DNA of 64,000 nt from an uncultured Erythrobacter sp. (lineage in GTDB: Bacteria > Pseudomonadota > Alphaproteobacteria > Sphingomonadales > Sphingomonadaceae): contig CANMTU010000002.1 in assembly GCA_947501005.1 (NCBI GenBank), positions 1 to 64,000 of the forward strand, given 5' to 3'. The position numbers were made by a program, and so were the translations under genes. This document shows, piece by piece, positions 1-9,240 of the stretch. The notes under the pieces are model-generated. The model worked only from the letters and a program-made list of their open reading frames with translations, ran no database searches and had not been told where the DNA came from. Position 1 is the stretch's first letter. Each line of letters opens with the position of its first letter.

Positions 1-214
1 AAGGTCATCCATCGAAGGGTTGACTTGGGCGGCGACTTCGCTGCCGACGTCCCCGAAAGCAGACGGTCGCAAAACCAATCCATTTGCGGACGCTGGATGG
101 TGTCAGGCAGCTTCCTCAAGCCGACAGGCAGTTTCGCCATGATTTGGAGGTAGACCGGACGAGTCGCAAACCGAAAACATTGCAGACGTTCGCGAACTCC
201 GCCATCTCGAATCC

Positions 215-763
215 ATGAGATCATTATCTGCTCTTTTATCTTGGATTGTCGCGGTGTGTTCTACTAGTGCGCTCGCAGCGCCAGACCCTCGTGCTAAAGA
301 TGCAGTTGATGCATTTTCGCAACTCTGTGTATCAATGTTTGTCGGCGGCCATTCATATGCCGATCCTGAACGTTTCGACGTAACCAGACTGGACGACGCT
401 ACCCGCGAGCAGATTAAGCCAGACATCAAGGCTTCAACACTCTGGGACGTGCACGCGAAGGCTTCGGACGCATCAATGCTAGTGCATTCTGAGCCATCCG
501 GCATTTGCATGGTCGAAGTCGCAGAAGCGGATGAAGCTTCTATCCACGACGCAGTTGCCCAAGTTGCTGCCGACGCTGCCGCATCGGTCGACACGACCGC
601 CGTCGCCCAATCTGGCGAGACGCGCCAAGTCGCAGGGCTAGGAGCAACCACATCTTCTTGGCGCTTCGCGTCGGATAAAGGTGATGTGTTGATTATGGCC
701 ACTACGCTGCCGAAGTCGAAGTTCATGATCCAGCATGTGTTAACGGCCTCATACGTCCGCTAA
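215..763 (+). CDS. Hypothetical secreted protein
   Basis: This 182-residue protein opens with a clear export signal: a short charged start, then LLSWIVAVCSTSALAA with an Ala-Ala cleavage site near residue 22. The mature part is acidic and Ala/Asp-rich, with two cysteines and no motif I recognise. The ATG at 215 is chosen because it begins the signal peptide; the upstream ribosome site is weak. It stands alone, convergent with the recombinase pseudogene to its right. The preceding 214 bases hold no gene I can support. A periplasmic location is inferred from the signal; the function is unknown. Confidence 0.6.
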   Translation: MRSLSALLSWIVAVCSTSALAAPDPRAKDAVDAFSQLCVSMFVGGHSYADPERFDVTRLDDATREQIKPDIKASTLWDVHAKASDASMLVHSEPSGICMVEVAEADEASIHDAVAQVAADAAASVDTTAVAQSGETRQVAGLGATTSSWRFASDKGDVLIMATTLPKSKFMIQHVLTASYVR

Positions 764-808
764 CCACCCTAATTCCGGCCGCCCGACCGTGCGTGGCAGA
801 TAACCTAA

Positions 809-839
809 AGCGGCCGACCAATACCATTGGCCGACCGCT
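809..839 (-). terminator. Hairpin downstream of recombinase pseudogene
   Basis: A 14-base inverted repeat (arms AGCGGCCGACCAAT and ATTGGCCGACCGCT, two wobble positions, 3-base loop) lies just past the recombinase stop codon and is followed by TTTAGG on the minus strand. A related hairpin sits at the same place after the intact copy near 48.2 kb, so it belongs to the recombinase unit. It may be a terminator or a recombination site. Confidence 0.5.
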
Positions 840-846
840 CGATGGA

Positions 847-1479
847 TCAGATTTCCGTGCGCTCTGCCAGGAGGAGAGCGTCTTCGACATCGACACCGAG
901 ATAGCGGACCGTGTTCTCGATCTTGGTGTGCCCCAGCAAAATCTGGATCGCCCTGATGTTGCCTGTGGCCCGATAGATCATTGCGGCTTTTGTCCTCCGA
1001 AGCGAATGCGTTCCGTATTCAGACTTCCGAAGACCGATCGCAGTCACCCATTCATCAACCAAGCGGGCATACTGGCGCGTGCTCATGTGTCCGGCATGAT
1101 CAACCCTGCTTGGGAAAAGGTAATCGCCCGTCGAACCGCCCCGTCGTTCCAGCCAGGCTAGTAACGTCGCACGTACATCGGCGGTGAGTTCGAACTGCAC
1201 TGGTCGATTGGTCTTTTGTTGAATGACGATCGCGCGATTGCGGATGTCAGCACCAGCGACCACATCGCCAATCTTGATCTTCACCAGATCGCAGCCGCGC
1301 AACTTGCTATCGATGGCGAGATCGAAGAGCGCCCTGTCTCTCAACCGGCCTTCGCGATCGAGGTGAAAGCGGATCGCTCATATCTGTTTTTGCGTTAGCG
1401 GGCGCTTGGTTCCGACGTTTTTGCCAGCGTTCCATGCCACGCGTCTCTGCATGGCAGGATCAAATCGTGAGTATCCCAT
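847..1479 (-). pseudogene. Small tyrosine recombinase interrupted by a TGA stop
   Basis: Read from ATG at 1479, this is a 210-residue tyrosine recombinase nearly identical to the intact gene at 47600-48232. Codon 34 is TGA (1378-1380) where the intact copy has Trp (QKQI-W-AIRFHL), so a single TGG to TGA change splits it. The catalytic set is otherwise present: Arg in KLRGCD, Lys in QKTNRP, HSLRR, LLGH and the Tyr in VRYLG. It has only the catalytic domain plus a short N-terminus and lacks a normal core-binding domain. The fragment after the stop could be re-initiated at TTG 1344 but would lose the N-terminal segment. It points outward, away from the ars operon. Confidence 0.85.
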
Positions 1480-1617
1480 TGTCTCTTCTCCTAGACCATC
1501 ATTGGCCAAGGGAAGAGCATCCGAAGAAGGTAAAGATCTGGGCCCTAGCGGAATGTCTGTTTTGAAGCGTGGATCCCTACGAAGCAGACTTTCTGCACAA
1601 GCCGCCTCCGACATTCG

Positions 1618-2358
1618 TCAGTCTGCTGCTAATCCGGCTTTCTCGACGTGCGTTTCTACTGGCAAACCCTTGTCCACGCGTTCGGAATACCGATCGACCA
1701 GTTGATCTGCATGCGGCCGCAGGAGGACAGTGAAGCGGACCAGTTCCTCCATCACGTCGACGATGCGGTCATAATAGGCAGACGGCTTCATCCGGCCCGC
1801 TTCGTCGAATTCCTCGTAGGCCTTGGCGACCGAGGACTGGTTGGGGATGGTAAACATGCGCATCCATCGCCCCAGCACGCGCAACGCGTTGACCGTGTTG
1901 AAACTCTGCGAACCTGCGCAGACCTGCATCACGGCCAGCGTGCGTCCCTGTGTTGGGCGCAGGCCTTTGTAGGCCAGTGGCAGGTGGTCGATCTGCGCCT
2001 TCATGATCCCGGTCATCTGGCCGTGCCGCTCGGGACTGCACCAGACTTGCCCCTCGGACCATAGCGAATGCTCGCGCAGTTCGTGAACGGCAGGATGGTC
2101 GTCATCCTTCACTTGGTCAGGTAGAGGCAGGTCCGACGGATCGAAAATCCGCGTGTCGCAGCCGAAGAACTGCAACAGACGAGCCGCTTCCTCAGCGGCC
2201 AGCCTCGAATAGGATCGCTCTCGCAGCGATCCGTAGAGCAGCAGGATACGCGGCGGCGGGTCCATTACACCGAGCCCCATTGCTGGGTTGCGATGGAGAT
2301 ACTCGGCACGCAGCGCGGGCAGGTGTTCAGGGTCGGACAGCGTGCGCAGGCGGGACAT
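1618..2358 (-). CDS. arsH: ArsH NADPH-dependent FMN oxidoreductase (organoarsenical resistance)
   Basis: The 246-residue protein matches the ArsH family in length and order: an N-terminal tail, then the flavodoxin-like FMN-binding loop [11 protein letters not shown], the [16 protein letters not shown] segment and a C-terminal [19 protein letters not shown] tail. ArsH oxidises trivalent organoarsenicals such as methylarsenite to the less toxic pentavalent forms using NADPH and FMN in the cytoplasm. It is the last gene of the leftward ars operon, 15 bases after acr3. The start has AGCC spacing only, but it fits the family start. Confidence 0.93.
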   Translation of the reverse strand: MSRLRTLSDPEHLPALRAEYLHRNPAMGLGVMDPPPRILLLYGSLRERSYSRLAAEEAARLLQFFGCDTRIFDPSDLPLPDQVKDDDHPAVHELREHSLWSEGQVWCSPERHGQMTGIMKAQIDHLPLAYKGLRPTQGRTLAVMQVCAGSQSFNTVNALRVLGRWMRMFTIPNQSSVAKAYEEFDEAGRMKPSAYYDRIVDVMEELVRFTVLLRPHADQLVDRYSERVDKGLPVETHVEKAGLAAD

Positions 2359-2373
2359 AAGGCTCGTTCTGTC

Positions 2374-3444
2374 TCAGGACTGGGGGAAACGATCGCGCGT
2401 GCGATTGGCGAAGGCCACCAGCGACAGCATCACCGGGACTTCCACCAGCACGCCGACGACGGTTGCCAGTGCTGCGCCACTCGTCAGGCCGAACAGACCG
2501 ATGGCGACGGCCACCGCCAGTTCGAAGAAGTTGGAGGTGCCGATCAGCGCGCATGGTGCAGCAATATCGTGCGGCACCTTCCACGCCTTGGCGGCTGCAT
2601 AGGCGACGGCGAAAATCCCGTAGGATTGGATGATGATCGGGATTGCAATCATCACGATCAGCAGCGGATTGGAGATGATGGTTCTGGCCTGGAAGGCAAA
2701 CAGCAGCACGACGGTCGCCAGCAGGCCGATGATCGACCAGGGCTTGAGCCGCGCAGTGAAAGCATCGACCGCCGCCTTGTCGCCATCGTGCGAGCGAATG
2801 ACCTGTCGTCTGGCGATCGCCCCTGCCACCAGCGGAATGACGACATAGAGCACGACCGAGAGGAGCAGCGTCTCCCACGGCACAACGATATCGGTCACGC
2901 CCAGCAGCAGCGCCACGATGGGCACAAAGGCGAAGATCATGACGAGGTCGTTCACCGACACTTGCACCAGCGTGTAGGCCGGATCGCCCCGCGTCAGCTG
3001 CGACCAGACGAACACCATGGCGGTGCAAGGTGCTGCGCCCAGGATGATGAGCCCGGCGATATACTGGTCCGCGTCACCTTCCGACATCAGCCCGGCGTAG
3101 AGATAATCAAAGAACAGCACCGCCAGCGCCGCCATCGTGAATGGCTTGACCAGCCAGTTGACGACCAGCGTGATGACCAGCCCCTTGGGCTTGCGACCTA
3201 CGTCCTTGATGCTCGAAAAGTCGACGCCCACCATCATCGGGAAGATCATCGCCCAGATCAGCACCGCGACCACGAGATTGACCGAGGCGTATTCGAGATC
3301 TGCCAGGAGTCCAATTACACCCGGTGCGACCATGCCAAGTGCCAGACCGGCGAGGATAGCCCCCAGAACCCATAATGACAGGAAGCGTTCGAAGGTGCCG
3401 AGGGGCGAGACCGCCGGAGCGGGTTCTGCAATGGTTCGGGTCAT
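2374..3444 (-). CDS. acr3: Arsenite efflux permease, ACR3 family
   Basis: A 356-residue inner-membrane protein with about ten hydrophobic segments that extrudes arsenite using the proton motive force. The family hallmark Cys is seen in [14 protein letters not shown], and the protein begins with the short soluble tail usual for ACR3 ([20 protein letters not shown]). It lies 21 bases downstream of arsC and 15 upstream of arsH in a five-gene operon, so it exports the product of the two arsenate reductases. Often annotated arsB in this context, but it belongs to the ACR3 rather than the ArsB family. Confidence 0.95.
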   Translation of the reverse strand: MTRTIAEPAPAVSPLGTFERFLSLWVLGAILAGLALGMVAPGVIGLLADLEYASVNLVVAVLIWAMIFPMMVGVDFSSIKDVGRKPKGLVITLVVNWLVKPFTMAALAVLFFDYLYAGLMSEGDADQYIAGLIILGAAPCTAMVFVWSQLTRGDPAYTLVQVSVNDLVMIFAFVPIVALLLGVTDIVVPWETLLLSVVLYVVIPLVAGAIARRQVIRSHDGDKAAVDAFTARLKPWSIIGLLATVVLLFAFQARTIISNPLLIVMIAIPIIIQSYGIFAVAYAAAKAWKVPHDIAAPCALIGTSNFFELAVAVAIGLFGLTSGAALATVVGVLVEVPVMLSLVAFANRTRDRFPQS

Positions 3445-3465
3445 TTTACCTGTCCTGACGTTCGC

Positions 3466-3894
3466 TCAGCGCACGCGCACGCCAGCGGCGTCGACCACGT
3501 GTTCGCCGTCTTCCTTGGCGAACGCCCCTCGTTGGGCGGCAGGTATGAGGTCGAGCACTTCTTCCGACGGGCGGCAAAGCTTCACCCCGAGCGTTGAAAC
3601 CACCAATGGGCGGTTGATGAGGATGGGATGCTCCATCATCGCGTCGATCAGCTGCACGTCCGACAGGCCCGGATCGTCGAGACCGAGTTCGGCGAACGGC
3701 GTGCCTTTCTCGCGCAGCAGCTCGCGAGGGGTGAAGCCGGCCCGTGCGATCAGGCCTTCGAGCATTGCGCGCGAAGGTGGCGTCTTGAGATATTCGACGA
3801 CGTGCGGCTCGATCCCGACATTGCGGATCATGGCCAGCGCATTGCGCGAAGTTCCGCATTCGGGATTGTGATAGATGATGAGGTCGGAAATCAT
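3466..3894 (-). CDS. arsC: Arsenate reductase, glutaredoxin-linked ArsC type
   Basis: A 142-residue thioredoxin-fold ArsC/Spx-family protein. The catalytic cysteine is Cys13 in IYHNPECGTSRNAL, the signature of the E. coli plasmid R773 class, which takes electrons from glutathione and glutaredoxin. The central helix contains the ISRAGFTPRELLR-like region typical of the family. It overlaps the upstream arsenate reductase by four bases, which suggests translational coupling. Arsenite made here would leave through ACR3. It is notable that a second, unrelated reductase is encoded directly next door. Confidence 0.93.
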   Translation of the reverse strand: MISDLIIYHNPECGTSRNALAMIRNVGIEPHVVEYLKTPPSRAMLEGLIARAGFTPRELLREKGTPFAELGLDDPGLSDVQLIDAMMEHPILINRPLVVSTLGVKLCRPSEEVLDLIPAAQRGAFAKEDGEHVVDAAGVRVR

Positions 3895-4424
3895 TGGGCG
3901 TCCCCGTCTCTGGCCTGCGCTTTGGTGCTGGCACCTTCCTCGCGCCCGATCTCGGCGAGTTTGGTGCGCATCGCCATCTCGTCGATGGTCTTGATCGGCA
4001 GCATCAGGAACAGTTCGATGCGGCGCTTGAGATAACTGAGGGCATCGAGGAACGCCTTGCGCTGGCCTTCACCTTCGACGGCAGCCGGGTCCTCGACACC
4101 CCAGTGTGCGGTGATTGGCTTACCCGGAAAAACGGGGCAGCTTTCGCCAGCAGCGTTGTCACAAACGGTGATAATGAAATCGAACTCGGGCGCGCCGGGC
4201 TTCGTGAATTCATCCCAGTTTTTCGAGTGCAGGCCATCGGTCGGATAGCCGAAGTTGCCCAGCACTTCGATCGCCATCGGATGCACATCACCCTTGGGCT
4301 GACTGCCAGCGCTGTAGGCAGCGAACTGGCCTTCGCCCATCCTGTTCATCAGCGCTTCGCCTAGAATCGAGCGTGCCGAATTCCCGGTGCATAGAAACAA
4401 TACGTTGTAGACCTTGTCAGACAT
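3891..4424 (-). CDS. arsC: Arsenate reductase, low-molecular-weight phosphatase type
   Basis: A 177-residue protein with the P-loop CTGNSARS (Cys12 to Arg18-Ser19), the CX5RS signature of the LMW protein tyrosine phosphatase fold used by thioredoxin-linked arsenate reductases. Two further cysteines, at about residues 88 and 96 (VCDNAAGESCP), match the cysteine pair that relays the disulphide in this class. The C-terminal 30 residues form an extra acidic/Ala tail. It is the second gene of the ars operon, 30 bases after arsR, and overlaps the glutaredoxin-type arsC. Confidence 0.93.
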   Translation of the reverse strand: MSDKVYNVLFLCTGNSARSILGEALMNRMGEGQFAAYSAGSQPKGDVHPMAIEVLGNFGYPTDGLHSKNWDEFTKPGAPEFDFIITVCDNAAGESCPVFPGKPITAHWGVEDPAAVEGEGQRKAFLDALSYLKRRIELFLMLPIKTIDEMAMRTKLAEIGREEGASTKAQARDGDAQ

Positions 4425-4454
4425 CGGAACCTCGAAATGAGCGGTGGTTGGTGA

Positions 4455-4826
4455 TTAGGGCTTGCAGGCAGCAATCTCGGAGAAATCGGCGCAGAGCAGC
4501 GGATCCCCCTGGCAGCAATCTTCCATCAGGAAGGCGAGCAGCTGCCGCATGCCGGCGTAATCCGCGCGGTAGCGGATCACCCGGCTCTCGCGCTGCGATG
4601 TCGCAAGGCCTGCCCGCTCGAGGTTTGCCAAGTGATGCGACATCGTGGAGGCGGGAACGCCGCAACCCTGCGCAATCTCGCCCGCCATCAGCCCGTTTGC
4701 CCCCGCCTTCACGAGCATACGGAAAACTGACAGCCGTGTCTCGTGCCCGAGGGCCTGCAGGGCATCGACGGCCCAGATCTGATCGCCCTGTGTGATACGA
4801 ATCTCCGGTTGCTTTGAACGTATCAT
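4455..4826 (-). CDS. arsR: ArsR-family arsenic-responsive repressor
   Basis: A 123-residue winged-helix repressor. The recognition helix region is GCGVPASTMSHHLANLERAGL, followed by a wing (SQRESRVIRYRADY). It lacks the ELCVCDL arsenic site of the R773 protein; instead a C-terminal cluster CCQGDPLLC (Cys104, Cys105, Cys112) is present. That arrangement resembles the independently evolved C-terminal As(III) site described for Acidithiobacillus ferrooxidans ArsR. It is first in the ars operon and divergent from the hybrid kinase gene, with a candidate operator in the 149-base gap. It is expected to repress its own operon until arsenite binds. Confidence 0.92.
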   Translation of the reverse strand: MIRSKQPEIRITQGDQIWAVDALQALGHETRLSVFRMLVKAGANGLMAGEIAQGCGVPASTMSHHLANLERAGLATSQRESRVIRYRADYAGMRQLLAFLMEDCCQGDPLLCADFSEIAACKP

Positions 4827-4853
4827 AAAGCGGCTTCAGACCCCCGCAATCGA

Positions 4854-4876
4854 TAATTCGAGAAGAATCGAAATTA
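4854..4876. promoter_or_regulatory. Candidate ArsR operator
   Basis: An imperfect inverted repeat, TAATTCGA-gaagaa-TCGAAATTA, sits 28 bases upstream of the arsR start codon in the divergent arsR/kinase gap. Its position and dyad symmetry are what an autoregulating ArsR dimer would need. No footprint is known for this protein, so assignment is by position only. Confidence 0.4.
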
Positions 4877-4975
4877 CGGATTTCTGCTGTGTATCCCGTC
4901 CGGTAGAAAATCAGTTGCCTGCCGGAATTTGCGTGTATTTAGGGCGGCAGGCTCGTCCTTTGAGGTTGATAGATT

Positions 4976-7900
4976 TTGCAAGAACTTAAGACGAAACAGG
5001 GCATCCGTCTCTCCTCCACCCGGTGGTCGATCATCGGCCTGCTGGTGGGCCTCGGGTTCTTCCTCGTCACGGCATATGCCGCCTACTCCAACGTGATCGG
5101 GATGCGGGAGAATGAGGCGCGTATCCGCAACACCCACGAAGTGCTCACTGCGCTTGACGAACTGATGATCGCGACGCTCGATGTGGAGAGCGGCCAGCGC
5201 GGCTACGTCATTACTGGTGAAGAAGAATATCTTGAACCCTATCGAACGGGAGTGGAAGATGTTCGCCGAAGCCTCTCCTCACTTGAGACGCTGACGCAGG
5301 CCAACGAGGTTCAGGGTCAGAGTTTCGGCATACTTCGATCCGCAGTCGAGACCCGGCTCGGCCTCGCAGAACGTTCCATCCAGACTCGGCGTGATGAGGG
5401 CTTCGCAACAGCCATAGAGATGATCGACGGCGATCGGGGCCGGATCGCCATGGATGTGATCCGGCAGCAGATCGCGCAGATGAACGTCGAAGAAGCGCAG
5501 GAGCGCCAGCAGCGGGTCGAAGAGCTTGCTTCGGCTTCGCGTGCCGCGATCATCAGCGCCATCGTCACCAGCCTGATCGGCATCGCACTGACGATCGCCA
5601 TCTTCATCATCGTGGCAAGAAGCAACCGAACTCGCGAGCGGCAGAGCTGGCTACAGGCTGCACAGGTGGAATTGGGCGAGGCCATGCGGGGTGAGAAGAC
5701 GGTGCCCCAAGTTGCTGCCGCCGTGTTGTCGTTTCTTGCCGAAAGGACGGGCGCGAATGCCGGGGCAGTCTTCAAGGGTGAGGGCGGCACATTCAATCGG
5801 GCGGCCCTGCTCGGCGTTGCGGACAGCGCCTCCGTGCCGGAGTCATTCGGCCTGAACGAGGGCCTTCTCGGCAAGGTGGCGGCGGATGCGCGGGCAACCA
5901 CGCTATCGGACATACCCGCCGGTTACCTGAAGATCGGATCGGCGCTGGGCAGCGACGCGCCGAGGCACCTCGTCGTTGCCCCCGTCTTCTACGAAGGGTT
6001 GGTCAACGCCGTTATCGAACTCGGCTTCTTCGAAGAGGTGGACGAGCGCACGCTTGAGCTGCTCGACACCGTCGCCGGCTCGATCGGCGTCGCGCTTCGC
6101 TCGGCACGCTTCCGCGAACGATTGCAGGAAATGTTGGAGGAAACCCAGCGTCAGGCGGGCGAACTGCAGGCCCAGAGCGAGGAACTGCGGGTCTCCAACG
6201 AGGAGCTGGAGGAGCAGGGCAACGCGCTGAAGGAATCCCAGGCGCGCCTTGAACTCCAACAAGTGGAGCTGGAACAGACCAACAGCCAGCTCGAAGAGCA
6301 GGCGCAGACCCTTGAAGGACAGCGCGACGAACTCAAGCGCGCTACGGCCGCCCTGCAGCTCAAGGCGCGTGAGCTGGAACAGGCGAGCCAATACAAGTCG
6401 GATTTCCTCGCCAACATGAGCCACGAGTTGCGCACACCGCTCAATTCGTTGCTGATCCTGTCCAAGCTGCTCGGAGACAACAGCGACGGCAATCTCACCG
6501 CCGACCAGGTCAAGTTCGCCCGCACGATAGAATCGTCCGGCAACGATCTGCTGAACCTCATCAACGACATCCTCGACCTGTCGAAGATCGAGGCTGGCCA
6601 TGTCGAAATCGAGGCTGGCACGGTTTCGACCGACCGGCTGACCTCCGATCTGCGCAAGGTTTTCGAGCCGCTTGCACAGCAGCGCGGCCTGGAGCTCAGC
6701 ATCGCACTGGAATCCGGTGCGCCGCGTTCGATCGAGACCGACCGGATGCGGCTGGAGCAGGTGCTGAAAAACCTGCTGTCCAACGCGATCAAGTTTACCG
6801 AGGACGGAAGCGTCACCCTGACCATATCGCCAGACGAGAACGATATGGTCGACTTCGCCGTGGCCGACACCGGCATCGGCATCGACGAAGCACAGCGCGA
6901 GCCGATCTTCGAAGCCTTCCGCCAGGCGGACGGCACGATCAGCCGCAAGTTCGGCGGAACGGGACTGGGGCTGTCCATTTCGCGCGAGCTGGTCCGCCTG
7001 CTTGGCGGCAGCATCCGTCTCGAAAGCGAAAAGGGCAAGGGCAGCACCTTTATCGTCAGTGTGCCCGCCACATATGACCCCGCAATGGTTGCACCGAGGC
7101 AGCTTCCCTCTGCTGGTGAGGTAGCGACGGAGACGGCGCTCCCCCCCTCGTCCGCACCCGCCAGGCCAAAATCCGCAAAAGCGAGTGCGCCCGTGCTGGA
7201 CGACGACCGCAAGGACCTTTCGGAAGACAAGCGGCTCCTGCTGGTGATCGAGGACGACACGACCTTTGCCGGTATCGTGTGCGACCTGTCGCGCGAGCTG
7301 GGCTTCCAGTGCATCATTGCCGGAACGGCGACCGAAGCCATCGAGCTTGCCCGCGAATATCGCCCGAGCGCGATCGTGCTCGATATCGGATTGCCCGATC
7401 AGTCCGGCCTGACCGTGCTCGACCAGCTCAAGCACGAGGAAGAAACGCGCCATATCCCGATCCACGTGATATCCGGGACGGACCAGAGCCAGACCGCGCT
7501 GGCGCTCGGCGCGATCGGCTTTCTCGAAAAGCCAGCCCCGCGCGAACGTTTGGCCGAAGTGCTCTCGGGCTTGCAGGAGAAACTGGCTTCGCGCGTGCGG
7601 CGCGTGCTGATCGTGGAGGATGACAAGGTCCAGCGCGAAGCGGTGGCCAGCCTGCTCGGTTCGCAGGATGTCGAGACCGTGGGTGTCGGCACCGCAGCCG
7701 AATGCCTCGAGGAATTGCGCGAGGGGCAATACGACTGCATGGTTCTCGACCTCGCACTGCCCGATGCGTCGGGGTTCTCGCTGCTCGAAACCTTGAGTGA
7801 GGAACAGGACGGGCCCCTTCCGCCGGTCATCGTCTATACCGGCCGCGACCTGTCGGCCGACGAGGAGCAGCGCCTGCGCCGCTATTCCAGTTCGATCATC

Positions 7901-8416
7901 ATCAAGGGTGCCAAGTCGCCCGAGCGGCTGCTGGACGAGGTATCGCTGTTCCTCCATCGAGTCGTATCGGACCTTCCACCCGAACAGCGCCAGATGATCG
8001 AGAAGGCGCGCCATCGCGACGCCGCACTGGAAGGACGGCGCATACTGATTGTCGAGGACGACGTGCGCAATGTCTACTCTCTCACCAGCATCCTCGAGCC
8101 GCGCGGTGCGCTGACGCAGATCGCGCGCAACGGGCAGGAGGCGCTCGACGCGCTCGGCGAGGCTGCGGACGATCCCGATAAGGCCATCGACCTTGTGCTG
8201 ATGGACGTGATGATGCCGGTGATGGACGGCCTTACCGCCGCCCGCGCGATCCGCGCCGATGCGCGCTGGAAGAAGCTGCCGATCGTTATGCTTACTGCCA
8301 AGGCGATGCCCGACGATCAGCAAAAATGCATCGATGCAGGCGCCAATGATTACATGGCCAAGCCGATCGATGTGGACAAGCTGCTGTCGCTGGTGCGCGT
8401 ATGGATGCCCCGGTGA
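4976..8416 (+). CDS. Hybrid sensor histidine kinase: CHASE3, GAF, HisKA/HATPase and three receivers
   Basis: A 1146-residue inner-membrane kinase. Order: TM1 (about 16-38); periplasmic CHASE3 domain (signature ESGQRGYVITGEEEYLEPY); TM2 (about 192-214); GAF domain (about 240-375); a long Gln/Glu-rich coiled coil (about 380-472); HisKA with His483 in FLANMSHELRTPLN; HATPase with NLLSNAIKF, DTGIGI and GTGLGLS; then three receivers with aspartates in VLDIGLPD, VLDLALPD and LMDVMMPVMDG. The start is TTG at 4976 with GAGG upstream; no in-frame ATG fits before TM1. Its stop overlaps the CheR start by one base, so the four signalling genes are co-translated. The signal sensed is unknown. No output regulator is encoded nearby, so its own receivers or the later receiver-kinase probably relay the phosphate. 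Confidence 0.9.
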   Translation: MQELKTKQGIRLSSTRWSIIGLLVGLGFFLVTAYAAYSNVIGMRENEARIRNTHEVLTALDELMIATLDVESGQRGYVITGEEEYLEPYRTGVEDVRRSLSSLETLTQANEVQGQSFGILRSAVETRLGLAERSIQTRRDEGFATAIEMIDGDRGRIAMDVIRQQIAQMNVEEAQERQQRVEELASASRAAIISAIVTSLIGIALTIAIFIIVARSNRTRERQSWLQAAQVELGEAMRGEKTVPQVAAAVLSFLAERTGANAGAVFKGEGGTFNRAALLGVADSASVPESFGLNEGLLGKVAADARATTLSDIPAGYLKIGSALGSDAPRHLVVAPVFYEGLVNAVIELGFFEEVDERTLELLDTVAGSIGVALRSARFRERLQEMLEETQRQAGELQAQSEELRVSNEELEEQGNALKESQARLELQQVELEQTNSQLEEQAQTLEGQRDELKRATAALQLKARELEQASQYKSDFLANMSHELRTPLNSLLILSKLLGDNSDGNLTADQVKFARTIESSGNDLLNLINDILDLSKIEAGHVEIEAGTVSTDRLTSDLRKVFEPLAQQRGLELSIALESGAPRSIETDRMRLEQVLKNLLSNAIKFTEDGSVTLTISPDENDMVDFAVADTGIGIDEAQREPIFEAFRQADGTISRKFGGTGLGLSISRELVRLLGGSIRLESEKGKGSTFIVSVPATYDPAMVAPRQLPSAGEVATETALPPSSAPARPKSAKASAPVLDDDRKDLSEDKRLLLVIEDDTTFAGIVCDLSRELGFQCIIAGTATEAIELAREYRPSAIVLDIGLPDQSGLTVLDQLKHEEETRHIPIHVISGTDQSQTALALGAIGFLEKPAPRERLAEVLSGLQEKLASRVRRVLIVEDDKVQREAVASLLGSQDVETVGVGTAAECLEELREGQYDCMVLDLALPDASGFSLLETLSEEQDGPLPPVIVYTGRDLSADEEQRLRRYSSSIIIKGAKSPERLLDEVSLFLHRVVSDLPPEQRQMIEKARHRDAALEGRRILIVEDDVRNVYSLTSILEPRGALTQIARNGQEALDALGEAADDPDKAIDLVLMDVMMPVMDGLTAARAIRADARWKKLPIVMLTAKAMPDDQQKCIDAGANDYMAKPIDVDKLLSLVRVWMPR

Positions 8417-9240
8417 TGAGCGAAAGTATCGAGGATATCGAGATCCAGCTGCTGCTGGATGCCGTCTATCGCCATTATCACTACGATTTCCGTCATTATG
8501 CTCGGGCGTCGATCAAACGGCGGCTGCTTCAGGCCCGTAGCCAGTGGGGATACGACAGCATCTCCGATATCCAGTCGGCCGTTCTCCACGACGAGAGCAT
8601 CCTCCCGAAGCTGCTGAATTTCCTCACTGTGCAGGTGAGCGAGATGTTCCGCGACCCATCCTATTTTCGTGCGCTGCGCGAAAAGGTGGTGCCGCATTTG
8701 CGCACCTATCCCTCGCTCAAGGTATGGGTCGCAGGGTGCAGCCAAGGCGAGGAGCTCTATTCCCTGGCCGTTCTTTTCGCGGAAGAGGGGCTGTTCGAAC
8801 GAACGATCTTCTATGCTACCGATATCAACCCCGCTGCCCTCCGTGCGGCGCAGGCGGGCATATATCCGCTCGACCGCATCCAACTGTTCACCGAGAACCA
8901 CCGCCTTTCGGGCGGGCATAGCTCGCTGTCGGACCACTACACCGCGGACTACGACCGGGCCGTGTTCAGCAAATCGCTGCGAGAACGAACTGTTTTTTCG
9001 GACCACAGCCTGGTGACCGACGCAGCCTTTGGCGAGATGCACCTGATCTCCTGTCGCAACGTGCTCATCTACTTCGATCGCGAGTTGCAGGACCGGGTCG
9101 TGGGCTTGTTCGGCGAGTCGCTCGTGCGCGGCGGTTTTCTCGGCATTGGATCGAAGGAAAGCCTGCGTTTTTCGGAACATGCGGACATGTTCGCGGAATT
9201 CGTGCGAGAGGAAAGAATCTATCGGAGGAGTTCGCAATGA
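8416..9240 (+). CDS. cheR: CheR-type protein-glutamate methyltransferase
   Basis: A CheR-family SAM methyltransferase of 274 residues. The N-terminal helical domain (DIEIQLLLDAVYRHYHYDFRHYARASIKRRL) is followed by the SAM-binding part with VWVAGCSQGEELYSLA, the loop YATDINPAAL and CRNVLIYFD. It would methylate glutamates on a coiled-coil target. The ATG at 8416 overlaps the kinase stop (TGATG); an in-frame ATG at 8401 is the alternative. Downstream it overlaps cheB by four bases. There is no chemoreceptor, CheA or CheW in the window, so the likely target is the adjacent kinase, not a flagellar pathway. Confidence 0.9.
   Translation: MSESIEDIEIQLLLDAVYRHYHYDFRHYARASIKRRLLQARSQWGYDSISDIQSAVLHDESILPKLLNFLTVQVSEMFRDPSYFRALREKVVPHLRTYPSLKVWVAGCSQGEELYSLAVLFAEEGLFERTIFYATDINPAALRAAQAGIYPLDRIQLFTENHRLSGGHSSLSDHYTADYDRAVFSKSLRERTVFSDHSLVTDAAFGEMHLISCRNVLIYFDRELQDRVVGLFGESLVRGGFLGIGSKESLRFSEHADMFAEFVREERIYRRSSQ

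Noticed and set aside
5903-8323. 806-residue minus-strand ORF
   Set aside because: Exact antisense of the hybrid kinase; composition is that of a mirrored high-GC gene with no domain.
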